A stretch of 35,066 nt of DNA from positions 1 through 35,066 of the forward strand of contig LGRX02029042.1 in assembly GCA_001247695.2 (NCBI GenBank), written 5' to 3'. Under the pieces are notes generated by a model that was not told where the DNA came from, did not search any database, and worked only from the letters and a program-made list of their open reading frames with translations. This DNA is from Cymbomonas tetramitiformis (taxonomy: Eukaryota; Chlorophyta; Pyramimonadophyceae; Pyramimonadales; Pyramimonadaceae). This document shows, piece after piece, positions 1 through 8,847 of the stretch; position 1 is the stretch's first letter, and the number at the start of each line of letters is the position of its first letter. The translations under genes were made by a program, and so were the position numbers.

Positions 1-1526
1 TGGGTAGTGCCGCTTGTTGTGGGGCTCGCATGGGTAGCGACACTGTTGATGAGACTGCCATGGGTGAGGGGATCCTCGTCATGCTGAGAGCTGCCAGTGG
101 GGGAGTTGCGGGCGAGTTGGTGGGAGCTCTGGTGGTCAGTTCTCGCCTCAGGGGTCCCAGCTGCTGCCATCTGGTGGGTGAAGCAGAGCGAATTGACTGA
201 GGACTCCTCTTCCATCGCCTCAGGGTCTTCAGCGATGGGGTGGCTGTCGAGACGGGGCGACGCTTCATCTGCTTCATGCGTTCTGACGGTGGTCATCTGT
301 TGGGTGAAGCAAAGCGAGCTGGGTGTGGAAGTCTCCTCTACCTCTGAGCAGTAGGATGAACCTTCGGGGTTTCCTCCCGGAGTGGCCGGCGCGTTATCAT
401 GGTGCGAAGATGTAGTCTCTGTTGTGGGCTCGGCCAGCGAGGATGATGGAGGGGATGCTCCCAAGGGGCTGGGACCCAGCTTCCTCATCTTGTACTGGTG
501 TACTGCGTGCAGACTGCACCAGGCGCCAGGTAGACCCACATCTCCCGCTGTCCCAGGTATCGTGCCCACTTCAGTGTCCAGGGTGCAGAGGGATGTCGAA
601 GATCTCGCTGCTGCTCTTCGTGCGCCCTCCTTTTCCCACAGCCTGCTACCTGGAGAAGAGTCTGGGCTCGAAGTGGCGATTGCCTTTTGCTGCTCGGCGG
701 GCGACAGCTCTCTCCAAGCCGCGTAGAGGTCGTGGGAGCTGGCGTTAGAGGGTTCAGGGACTTGCTGGTGACCGTCGTGTGAGAGGAGGTGCCACAATGC
801 TATGCGCTGATGGCCCTCCTTGCGATCTTGAGGTTCGCGGGCAATGCGTATCCTCTCTGCCAGCTGATTGGCGCGGTTCACGCGCTCCTTTGGCGATCGA
901 CTCCCAGAGTGTATGCGGCTGCGGGCGCGCTCCGACATCTTATCCACCAGGTCCTTGGCAGCCTCTGGAGATTTGCGCAGAGCTCTGCGGACCTTTTGCA
1001 TGGCGACCTCGAGGGGGAGGGAGTACAGATCTCTCTTCCAGTGCCACGCAGTTAGCCTTTTCCGTGGGTCTGCGAAGTTGGACTGATAGATGGGCAGTGG
1101 TAGGACAACACGCGGTCGGGGGCGAAGATCGCGGGGCTCTCCGCGGTTGCTGCCCATAATGGGGGGTCTGTGCCGGGGGACTCGCCGTCCCCTCCGACCC
1201 TCGATCCTCGCTTGTGTATAAGCAGGGCCGTCATCAAGAGGTAGTGACGGCTCATCGAAGGGGGTGCTTCCTGCAAGAGGGTGGCTAGACAAGTCATCCC
1301 TCGGCGGCGATGGGGCACCAGCTGAGCGGTAGGTGCGTCGCAAGCGGGTCCCAGAAGTGAAGGCCACGCTCTTGGGATGGGGACGTTGGCCCCAAGGGTC
1401 TCTGCGTCCTCGGGCGCGTCGGGGTTCCACTGGTTCTGACCGCTTCTCCAGGGCGGAGAGGGTCTGATCATCAGGGCAAGACCTCACTTCCTCGAAGGGC
1501 AGGGTCTGGGGCTGGCCGCCGGCCAG
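1..1526 (-). CDS. Downstream part of retrotransposon Gag/Gag-Pol frame, partial
   Basis: This is an open frame of about 508 codons on the minus strand. It starts directly after the TGA at 1527-1529, in the same frame as the capsid gene, and runs off the left edge without a stop. The product is hydrophilic: an Arg/Pro-rich stretch, then a helical charged region (about 1040-780) rich in Lys, Arg and Glu, then a Ser/Thr/Pro-rich tail. The short motif SLCFT-x-QM occurs twice, about 37 residues apart (near 310 and 170). No protease, reverse transcriptase or integrase motif is visible. It has no convincing start of its own, so either the TGA is read through or the stop is a mutation that split one protein. 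Confidence is good that it is coding-derived and low on function. Confidence 0.6.
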   Translation of the reverse strand, partial: MAGGQPQTLPFEEVRSCPDDQTLSALEKRSEPVEPRRARGRRDPWGQRPHPKSVAFTSGTRLRRTYRSAGAPSPPRDDLSSHPLAGSTPFDEPSLPLDDGPAYTQARIEGRRGRRVPRHRPPIMGSNRGEPRDLRPRPRVVLPLPIYQSNFADPRKRLTAWHWKRDLYSLPLEVAMQKVRRALRKSPEAAKDLVDKMSERARSRIHSGSRSPKERVNRANQLAERIRIAREPQDRKEGHQRIALWHLLSHDGHQQVPEPSNASSHDLYAAWRELSPAEQQKAIATSSPDSSPGSRLWEKEGARRAAARSSTSLCTLDTEVGTIPGTAGDVGLPGAWCSLHAVHQYKMRKLGPSPLGASPPSSSLAEPTTETTSSHHDNAPATPGGNPEGSSYCSEVEETSTPSSLCFTQQMTTVRTHEADEASPRLDSHPIAEDPEAMEEESSVNSLCFTHQMAAAGTPEARTDHQSSHQLARNSPTGSSQHDEDPLTHGSLINSVATHASPTTSGTT

Positions 1527-3512
1527 TCATTCATCGCTCTCCACCGGGGGGAGGCCGTCACCCTCCACAAGCTCGATGCCCGCACGGGCCGCCAGGGTCT
1601 GGTAGCTCTGCTCGTCCTCACAGGTAGCAAGAGCCAAGACCTCCTCGGAGAACTCCTCTGGGACGCCATCCACCGAGGAGATGTCCTCCTGCTGCTCGAT
1701 GGCCCAAACGACGGCGGCTACAAACCCAGGGGCGGAGTTCGCCAGTCGAGCGGGTGCATTGGCCCTCCACTCCTTGAGTTTAGCCTCGTCCGTACAGTTA
1801 CGGACGATGTGCTCCGCAGAGCCGCAGGCGAAGCACCGGCGGCCTTTCGGAGCGTCGGGGCGGGAGAGGCCAGGTGGTGGTGGCAATGGGGTCACTGCCG
1901 CGGCGACGGTGGTGGCAGGCCCATTTTCCAGCATGGCAAGAGCTGGGCGGTTCGAAGAGGGGGTACGCCTGTAGAAGGGGGTGCGAGGTGGTGGATTAGC
2001 GAAGGAAACAGTACGGGGAGGACGGTCTTGAGAGCGCCTCTGAGCCGCCTCCGTGTCAATGTCACTCTCCACCTCCTCAGCAACTTCCCGAAGCTTCAAC
2101 AAGGCGTTGTGGGTGCCTGGGATGTCGTCAGCGACGGCCTTCCTCTCCCACTCTTCTGGTTTGGAGACATCCAAGTGGATGGCTCTCAGGCGCCGCATCA
2201 CCTTGGGTGCATATTTCAACCCTCGGCGGTACGTAGAGAGCATCGACAGGTTGGTCATCTCCACGCAATTGGGGACTCTGCCGGCCAGGAAGTTGACGGA
2301 GGCCATGCGGGTCTCCAATCGCGAGAAATACTCCGCCGCGGTCTCGTTCATCGCCTGCTTCAGGGCAATGGCCTCGCCATGTGCGTTCTCCAGGTAGGCC
2401 TGCGTTAGGGAGCACACCGCCAGATCGCTGAAGAACACGTCCAGCTCCCCGTAGCGTTGGTGCCAGGCTTGCTCGGACCCAAAGGTCCCCGCCGCGCGCT
2501 CCAAGAACTTTCTCTGCTGGTCTTGAAGAGTGTGCTCCTTGAAGCTCCAAAGAAGGCTTGACACACTCGCCTGGTACGCTGATACTGACGGCGTACAACT
2601 GGGAGTGGTCAGTGCTTCGATCACGATGGCCTCCTGGAATGTCTTCCGCACCATGTTGGAGTAGTGCTCCAACTGCGTCAGGAGGCCCTCCTTGTCGGCC
2701 GATTTCGTGTCGGACGCGGAGCGGGGGAACCTGGTGACGCTCTTGACCAGCTTTAGCACCATCTCCTTGGTCTTGTGCTCCAGGCGGACCTCGTCTGAGG
2801 ATGCTCGCAGGTTAGTGCCCTGCGGCAGACAGACGATGCCTGGAACAAAGGGGGTGGCGCTGGGAGAGAGCACGGGGTTCGCAGCGGCGGCAGAGTGAAC
2901 GGGGTTCGCGGCAGTGGCAGAGTGAACGGGGTTTGTGGCGGCGGAGTGGAGGAAACGGGCTGGAGGTGGTGGTCCCGGGGCATGCGCGGGTGGAGGCGCA
3001 GGCGCGGGATTTGTGGGGACTACAGTCGGAGTGGGCGGTAATGTAGGGGCTGATGGTGGTGCGGGGAGTGGAAGAGGTGTATGGAAGGGCAGGGGTGTGG
3101 ATGGTTGTGCGGCCACCACGCTCATGCTCCGGTACCAATCGGAGTTGCTGACTTCCGACCACGCGGCGAGCCCGTCCTGATCGAAGTTCTGCATCTCCGA
3201 CTCCCGCGCGGTAGCAGGGATCCACTCCCACATTGGCTGCCCCATGCTGGTAGACCGCACATTGGCCGCGGCTGGGTCCCCCATTGCCATATCCATGACC
3301 TCGCGGTCGACCATGAGGACCCAGGTCTCCACACGAGGGTTGGTAAGGGGTAGGGGTGCATGGTGTAGCCGGCCTCCCATGCGCGCATATGCGGTCAGCG
3401 GCGCTCCCAGCAAGTGCATGATCCTGAACAAGATGGCGTCGCCCTGCACCCCAGCCCGGCGGCGTTCATCCCATGGCAGGGAGACGGTTGCCGCGCCTCG
3501 CACCCCAGCTGA
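1527..3512 (-). CDS. gag: Gag-like protein with capsid region and CCHC zinc knuckle
   Basis: This minus-strand frame of about 660 residues ends at a TGA (1527-1529). The first 230 residues contain a Pro/Ala-rich linker with repeated NPVHSA-type units. The middle is a predicted helical capsid-like region (about 2730-2080). A basic Pro-rich linker follows, then a zinc knuckle CFACGSAEHIVRNC, which fits C-x2-C-x4-H-x4-C, at about 1840-1800. The C-terminus is acidic. In known LTR retrotransposons this order packages the element RNA in cytoplasmic particles. The frame has no clean ATG near its start because it is in phase with the upstream segment ending at the TAG at 3513-3515. It is best read as the middle of one long Gag. 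Ty3 versus Ty1 type cannot be decided without pol. Confidence 0.75.
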   Translation of the reverse strand, partial: SAGVRGAATVSLPWDERRRAGVQGDAILFRIMHLLGAPLTAYARMGGRLHHAPLPLTNPRVETWVLMVDREVMDMAMGDPAAANVRSTSMGQPMWEWIPATARESEMQNFDQDGLAAWSEVSNSDWYRSMSVVAAQPSTPLPFHTPLPLPAPPSAPTLPPTPTVVPTNPAPAPPPAHAPGPPPPARFLHSAATNPVHSATAANPVHSAAAANPVLSPSATPFVPGIVCLPQGTNLRASSDEVRLEHKTKEMVLKLVKSVTRFPRSASDTKSADKEGLLTQLEHYSNMVRKTFQEAIVIEALTTPSCTPSVSAYQASVSSLLWSFKEHTLQDQQRKFLERAAGTFGSEQAWHQRYGELDVFFSDLAVCSLTQAYLENAHGEAIALKQAMNETAAEYFSRLETRMASVNFLAGRVPNCVEMTNLSMLSTYRRGLKYAPKVMRRLRAIHLDVSKPEEWERKAVADDIPGTHNALLKLREVAEEVESDIDTEAAQRRSQDRPPRTVSFANPPPRTPFYRRTPSSNRPALAMLENGPATTVAAAVTPLPPPPGLSRPDAPKGRRCFACGSAEHIVRNCTDEAKLKEWRANAPARLANSAPGFVAAVVWAIEQQEDISSVDGVPEEFSEEVLALATCEDEQSYQTLAARAGIELVEGDGLPPVESDE

Positions 3513-4473
3513 CTAGTGCACCCACAATGACCCACCATCGTGGGTGACGAAGAGGGCTCTGACCTCTGGGTACTGAGGGTAGGAGGGCTCTGGTGCGGGG
3601 TCGTCAGGGGGATCCTGAGGTGGATCACTGGGGGGGCCTGGTGGCAAGTCGCTTGAACTGGAGTCTCTGGGCTCTGAGTCGGGGTTGCCACCGCCGTGCA
3701 CCACCGTCTCCATCGACTGCCGCCGGCGGGCCACCATCATGTTGTGGGGATTTGGCCGACCCTGAGTGGGAGGTTCGGCGGGAGCGGTCTCAGCGGCGGT
3801 CTGAGGCACTGGAGGGGTTACGCTGGCGGCGGCGTCTGCCTCGTGTAGATGGTCCGCCGTCAGGCCCTGTGCGCTGCCCTGAGGGTCGCCTGGTGGGGAG
3901 GCTCCTGCCGATGCCGTCGTGCCAGGCAGCGCGAGTCCTCTCGAGAGCACCGCGGAGATGTCCAGGGCCTGTACTGCCGCCAGGACTTCTCTGCGAATGT
4001 GTTCACTTCGGCTGCTCGCGTCCGAGTCGGAGCCGGACCTGTGGGCGGCCCTCCGCCTGCGCTCAGCCCGTGCCTGCGTGCTTCGGCTGCCTCTGGTCCC
4101 CGTGCTGGTGCGGCTGATGTCCGTGCCGGAGTCGGGGTCAGAGTGATCAGGTGCGTGGCTTGGGCCTGGAAGGTGTTTGCCATGTGTCGCAGGGCCCGAG
4201 GATGCCCTTCGGGAACGCCGACGCCGGCGAGTCTCTGAGGTTGTTGCCACCGCGGGAAGGTGACGCACCAAGAGCTGGGTACCGCCCAAGACGTTCTGCT
4301 GAACTCCGCTGTCAAGGGGTACCTGCAGAGGGTCCGGCAGAGCCGCGGCGCCGATGCTGATGAAGTGCTGCAGCGATGAGAGATCCGCGCCTGAGTCATG
4401 AAGCGCGGAGGTGGCTGGTGCCAGCTGGTGGGGCTGCTGTGGTCGATGCTGCGGCTGTTGCATGGCGGCTGCG

Positions 4474-4504
<31 letters not shown>

Positions 4505-4960
4505 TTGCTACTGTAACTGCTGCTGTTGTAACTGCTGCTGCTGTAACTGCTGCTGCATCGGTTCCAGTGGCTGCTGCTGAAGCCACTGCTGTTGCTGCTG
4601 CTGGTACGCGAGCCACTGCTGCTGCTGCTGTAGCTATTGTTGGAACGGTGTGGGATATGCGCCCACGGGGTGATGGGTTCCCAGTGTGAACGGCACTGGT
4701 GATACTCCCCCAGCGAGGGGCGCTGATTGGGGCAATACCCAATTGACGCCGTTCCATACAGCCTGTGCGGGGGTGCCATCCGGCATAGTATAAGGGCGGG
4801 GCACCGCTGTGTAGGGCATGGTGGTGCCTGGATGTGGAATGGGGTGAGCGGAAGCGTATGCGGTGGGAGATGGGAAGGTCATGGGGGAGAACAGTGGGTG
4901 GTGTAGCTGCTCTGCGCTGACACCCATGCTGGGAAAGGATTCTGATGTCTGCTGTGACAT
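3513..4960 (-). pseudogene. N-terminal Gag segment with polyglutamine tract, broken
   Basis: The likely start is the ATG at 4960 (protein begins MSQQTSES). The first 108 codons, rich in Pro, Ser, His and Thr, lie in one frame. They lead into a glutamine tract that holds two in-frame TAG codons (4634-4636 and 4508-4510), both standing where CAG would be expected. After the tract the sensible reading moves to another frame: Arg/Ser/Asp-rich, then a Pro/Asp-rich stretch, down to the TAG at 3513-3515. That second frame is in phase with the capsid part. A length change in the CAG repeat would explain the shift. The segment is therefore a damaged N-terminal half of the Gag protein. The alternative is that the tract is an unspliced junction, but no clear splice sites were seen. 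Confidence 0.6.
4460..4640 (-). repeat. CAG/CAA (polyGln) microsatellite in gag
   Basis: On the plus strand this is a run of GCT and GTT triplets broken by a few others; on the coding minus strand it gives mainly Gln with some Leu and Trp. Read in the other frames the same tract gives poly-Ala or poly-Ser, which is why several frames stay open here. It is the probable site of the frame change between the two halves of the Gag N-terminal segment. Confidence 0.85.
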
Positions 4961-5045
4961 TCTGACTGCTGAGCTGGTTGAGTTCACAGACTGGGTGTGG
5001 CAATAGCCACAGGTGAGCAAAAGTAGTGAGTGCTCGCCTTTTTAT

Positions 5046-5388
5046 TTAATCACTCTCGTCCTCGTCGATGTCACTCTCTGGAGGCGAAGGAGCGAGGCTT
5101 CCAGGTGGAGATGGGGGGACCCAAGGCCACTCTTCGATCCCTTGCACTGGGTATGAACCAGGGAGCGCGGGGAAGGCTGTTAGGTCTTGGGAGTTCGGGT
5201 AGCGGAAGAGGAGGTTTCCAACCTGAAGCCACACGAAATCGTGATGTACTGGTGGAATAGCCAGCGTGCCAGAAGGTGTTGAAGAACTGCCAGAAACGTC
5301 CAGGAACCGTTGAAAGCGCTGTTTGAGGGAGTTTTCCCCGCTGCTGAGGGCCGAGAGGGCGGTATCAGGGGTTTCTAGGCTGTTCTAT
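5046..5388 (-). CDS. Small ORF in retrotransposon leader, unknown
   Basis: This minus-strand frame of about 113 codons is open between a TAG near 5389 and a TAA at 5046-5048. It has no ATG near its start; possible splice acceptors (CCTAG) lie just upstream, so it could be an exon. The product is Ser/Pro-rich and ends in an acidic tail (ESDIDEDESD). It lies between the putative primer-binding site and the gag ATG. Directly after its stop is an A/T-rich run (TTAAATAAAAAGG on the minus strand). It could be a leader ORF or a remnant. No known domain was recognised. Confidence 0.3.
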
Positions 5389-5850
5389 GGGGTCTAAAGA
5401 AGGGTTTTTCGGTGGTGGGGGCTACTGGGAGAGGTTTTGGGGTAGGCTGGAAACTGTCAAAAACGGCTGTTTTGGGCTGTTTTGGGCGGTTTTTCGCCTT
5501 TTTGGGGCTCTGAAAGGTAAGCTATATCGTTTTCTTGGCTACTGTAGACCGGGGAAACCCTTTAGGGTGCTCCCTGACGGTCGTTTGTGGCCTGGGACGG
5601 ACTTCGGGTTTAAGATCGGAAAACGAATGCTTGGGTTTCTGAGCCAGTTTGAGCCCCCAGTGTTAAGGAGCAAAAATATGAAGTTTTGGAGATATTTCCC
5701 AGAGAATACGACCGTTGTATACGAAAAAAAATGTACTTACGGAGGCAAAAATTGCGCACAGATAGCCGGAAGTACAGCTCTCCCCCTGTATCACAACGAA
5801 AGTTCCAATAGGCCCGTGGGCGAGTTGCGCAGAGGCGAATTCGCAGCACG
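5389..5850 (-). other. Untranslated leader, no gene seen
   Basis: This stretch lies between the putative primer site and the small leader ORF. It is G-rich on the plus strand at 5390-5560. Short open frames exist on both strands, but none has convincing composition. If the retrotransposon model is right, this is the 5' leader of the element. Confidence 0.4.
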
Positions 5851-5859
5851 CTGATACCA
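5851..5859 (-). promoter_or_regulatory. Putative tRNA primer-binding site of LTR retrotransposon
   Basis: The minus strand reads ...GGCACA-TT-TGGTATCAG-CGTGCTG. A CA end, a 2-nt spacer and TGGTATCAG is the usual layout at the end of a plant-type 5' LTR. TGGTATCAG is complementary to the 3' end (CTGATACCA) of initiator methionine tRNA. Only nine bases match that tRNA as I know it; the next bases do not. It lies about 890 nt upstream of the gag ATG, on the correct strand. Confidence 0.5.
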
Positions 5860-5861
5860 AA

Positions 5862-6600
5862 TGTGCCAGGGGCACGACGACAGATGCTCGGAGATATGTT
5901 TTTGATTGAACGTGCAAAGGTACACAATTCGGATTTTTATAATATACTTGATCAGGGCCAGATTGAGGTACAAACGATAATTCGGTTCCGAGTTCTGAAG
6001 GCTAAACACTTCTCAAGTGCTCCACTTATTCACTCGTCACTCAGGTTGCAGGGTCAACCACTCGACAGCCGATGTCACACTTCGGCTCAACGTTCAATTC
6101 CCGATCCGATCTCATTTCTAATTCCGATTCGTCATTCTCGATTCAGAGGTTATGCCGACAGACTGACACGATGACTGCCCCACAGTACTGTCATACTACT
6201 GTACTGTCATACTGTCATACTGTCATAGCGTCATACTGTCATACTGTCATAACCTTAATATCCGATATTCGATTTCATTGTCTTTTCAACCCCGATGCGA
6301 ATCTGACCATTCTTCGAGGGTCTGACTGAGTTCCACGATGACACCCCCCACAGTACTGTCATACTACTATAGTGTCATAATGTCATACTGTCATAGTGTC
6401 ATACTGTCATACCCCGGACATCTGGTATTCATTCTCATCGTGATTTCAAGCCCAATTTCACTGTCATCGTGCCAATCCCAGATTACCCCCGATGACACAC
6501 ATACGGACACATAGGCATATCGGCTCACGCTGTGCCTCCGGGCACAAAGATCCCTGCAAAAAATCATCCAAAATGGCACAGTTGTAAGAAACACTCAGTT
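5862..6600 (-). other. Candidate 5' LTR (outer boundary not determined)
   Basis: If the primer site is real, the 5' LTR ends at 5862 on the minus strand. A possible TATA element (TATTATAAAA on the minus strand) is near 5936-5950. The region further out holds the TATGACAG-type tandem repeats at 6171-6413, which could be promoter repeats. The second LTR lies outside the window, so neither the outer edge nor the target duplication can be set. The 6600 limit is only an estimate. Confidence 0.3.
6171..6413. repeat. Two blocks of ACTGTCAT tandem repeats
   Basis: Two blocks (about 6171-6252 and 6337-6413) are built from ATACTGTC units of 7 to 10 bases. Each block is introduced by a similar CACAGTACTGTCATACTACT-like lead. 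The spacing suggests that a unit of about 165 bases was duplicated and then diverged. No coding potential is seen. Confidence 0.8.
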
Positions 6601-6668
6601 GTCGCATAGCTGGTAGGACGGCGCACTCAGCGAAATAGATTCTGAAACGGAGGTCTTCTCGGTTTGTT

Positions 6669-7463
6669 ATGCAGAATGAGCAAATGGAGCGTATGCAGAG
6701 GGATCACGGTGAAATGAAGACCCCAAACGGTGGTGGGAAATGGAAATCTGCAGCCGAGCGCCTCCCTGAAGATCTGTGGCCCGCCAGTGAGACTAAAGAC
6801 AAAGGAGAACAAGAGCAGCGGCTCGGAAAGCAATGGATACGTATGGATGAGAAGGAAAAGCCAGAATGCCCTCGAAAGAAGAAAGTACGGGCACCAAGTA
6901 AAGCTGTCACCTATAGAGACTGCGACAAACTACTGCACAACCCTGCAACGCCGGAGTGGCTTAAGCAGCTCATTTCACAAAACACCGAGGGATTTATTTG
7001 CAATGGCGTTGTCAATGAGCGCCCTTCACAACTGTGGCTTTTGCTTGAGTTCGAGAAGAGGGGTATGCGCTACAAGACTCTCAGAGACGACAACGGATAC
7101 ACAGCAGCGGACAGGAAGGAACATGGAATAGCATCTGAGGTTACTGGGTTGTTCAAGTCGCAACTTCTGAAATGGCTGGAGAGGCGCGCGCACCCAGATT
7201 CTGAGCAGTCACTGTTGAATCGACCTAGACCCGGACCAAGGCAATTGATACCACAATTGGAACGAGCAGAAAAACCCAGTTTAGTCCTTCCCGCAACCAA
7301 CACGACACACAGTGGTCAAGAAGCACAAGGTAAGGGAGCGGGGAGAAAGCAAAAGGCGTCTCGTGCAACAAAAGGCAAGAACGTGCCTCGAGCCGATGCT
7401 TGTGCCGGTGCCAGTGCCGAAGCCGGAGCTAGTAGAAAGAGAGGGCGCAATGCACGTGTGTAA
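6669..7463 (+). CDS. Hypothetical basic protein, 264 aa
   Basis: The frame runs from an ATG (MQNEQMERM) to a TAA without interruption. It is hydrophilic throughout. Residues 1-90 are charged with a basic KKK motif. Residues 80-190 form the most protein-like part, with conserved-looking Trp, Leu and Arg positions (for example SQLWLLLEFEKRGMRY). The last 60 residues are Lys/Arg/Ala-rich and end in a basic RKRGRNARV tail, suggesting nucleic-acid binding or nuclear location. No signal peptide or membrane segment is seen. I do not recognise the family. It lies just beyond the putative LTR on the other strand, and it may be only the last exon of a longer gene. Confidence 0.55.
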   Translation: MQNEQMERMQRDHGEMKTPNGGGKWKSAAERLPEDLWPASETKDKGEQEQRLGKQWIRMDEKEKPECPRKKKVRAPSKAVTYRDCDKLLHNPATPEWLKQLISQNTEGFICNGVVNERPSQLWLLLEFEKRGMRYKTLRDDNGYTAADRKEHGIASEVTGLFKSQLLKWLERRAHPDSEQSLLNRPRPGPRQLIPQLERAEKPSLVLPATNTTHSGQEAQGKGAGRKQKASRATKGKNVPRADACAGASAEAGASRKRGRNARV

Positions 7464-7850
7464 ATGCGTTTCTTCAGTTATCTCGATAGACCGTATCAAA
7501 ACAGTTGTATCTGCGGACGGTAACTTATATAGGGGCATATGTAAATATAGGGATATATGTAAATAAAGGGGTATATGTAAATATAGGGTTGGTGGGGTAT
7601 ATGCTGGGGCTATGAAAATGTGTCTACAGATGAATGAACACACAAAGCACACAGGTCCATACATCAACTATATTACTGTTAATGAGAAATCATTGTGCCC
7701 ATACCAACGCACCATACTTGGCTAGGCAAATGTGCGTAAACCACGTGTGTAAACGGTGCAGAATGATTCAGCAAGATAAAAAGGCCGTGGGATCTGACAC
7801 CACAATGATTCAGCAAGATGGGAGGGGGGTGGCATCTCGCCCGGTTTAAG
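7464..7850. other. Intergenic, A/T-rich, no gene seen
   Basis: The first part contains three copies of a roughly 18-base motif (GGGRTATATGTAAATA-like, 7527-7594). Near the end the 15-mer ATGATTCAGCAAGAT occurs twice, about 42 bases apart (7764 and 7806). No RNA gene or supported ORF was found. Confidence 0.5.
7527..7594 (+). repeat. Short A/T-rich tandem repeat, about three units
   Basis: The units read GGG-(CATATG, ATATATG or TATATG)-TAAATA in a row, directly downstream of the hypothetical gene. It could lie in its 3' untranslated region. Confidence 0.7.
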
Positions 7851-7851
7851 C

Positions 7852-8843
7852 AGCGCCGCGCTTGCAGCCCCGGGGCAGCAGCGCCGCGCTTGCAGCCCGA
7901 GGGAAGCAGTGGCGCGCTCGCAGCCCCAGGGAAGCAGTGCCGTCCTGGCAATCCCGGGTAAGCAGCGCCTCGCTCACAGCCCCGGGGAAGCAGTGGCGCG
8001 CTCGCAGCCCCAGGGAAGCAGTGCCGCGCTCGCAGCCCCAGGGAAGAAGTGGCGCGCTCGCAGTCCTGGGGAAGCAGCGCCGCGCTCGCAGCCCCAGGGA
8101 AGCAGTGGCGCGCTAGCAGCCCCGGGCAAGAAGTGGCGCGCTCGCAGCCCTGGGGAAGCAGCGCCGTGCTCGCAGCCCCGGGGAAGCAGCGCCGCGCTCG
8201 CAGCCCTGGGGAAGCAGTGGCGCTAGTAGCCCTGGGGAAGCAGCGCCGTGCTCGCAACCCCAGGGAAACAGTGGCGCGCTCGCAGCCCCGGGCAAGAAGT
8301 GGCGCCCCAGGGAAACAGTGGCGCGCTCGCAGCCCCAGGCAAGAAGTGGCGCGCTCGCAGTCCCAGGCAAGAAGTCGCGCGCTCGCAGCCCCGGGGAAGC
8401 AGTGGCGCGCTAGCAGCCCTGGGAAAGAAGTGGCGTGCTCGCAACCCCGGGGAAGCAGTGGCGTGCTCGCAACCCCGGGGAAGCAGTGCCGCGCTCGCAG
8501 CCTCGGGGGAAGCAGTGGCGCGCTAGCAGCCCTGGGCAAGAAGTGGCGCGCTCGCAGCCCTGGGGAAGCAGTGCCGTGCTCGCAGCCCCGGGGAAGAAGT
8601 GGCGCGCTCGCAGCCCTGGGGAAGCAGCGCCGTGCTCGCAGCCCCGGGGAAGCAGCGCCGCGCTCGAAGCCCTGGGGAAGCAGTGGCGCGCTCGCAGCCC
8701 CGGGGAAGCAGCGCCGCGCTCGCAGCCCCGGGGAAGCAGCGCCGCGCTTGCAGCCCGAGGGAAGCAGTGGCGCGCTCGCAGCCCCGGGCAAGAAGTGCCG
8801 CGCTCGCAGCCCTGGGGAAGCAGCGCCGTGCTCGCAGCCCCGG
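7852..8843. repeat. 28-bp GC-rich minisatellite, left half
   Basis: About 35 head-to-tail copies of a 28-base unit alternate GCTCGCAGCCCCGGGGAA with GCAGTGGCGC or GCAGCGCCGC variants. Because 28 is not a multiple of three, long open frames appear in several frames on both strands, each with an 84-base cycle; these are artefacts of the repeat. Variants differ mostly by C/T and G/A changes. The array continues after 9496, so both halves were one array of roughly 80 units before the insertion at 8848. Confidence 0.95.
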
Positions 8844-8847
8844 TAAA

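Noticed and set aside
97..1159. Plus-strand frames of 85-126 codons at the left edge
   Set aside because: They oppose a 508-codon uninterrupted minus-strand frame continuous with the Gag gene, so they are shadows.
1809..2598. Plus and minus frames of 150-200 codons within the capsid gene
   Set aside because: They overlap the Gag capsid and zinc knuckle in other frames and have no domain.
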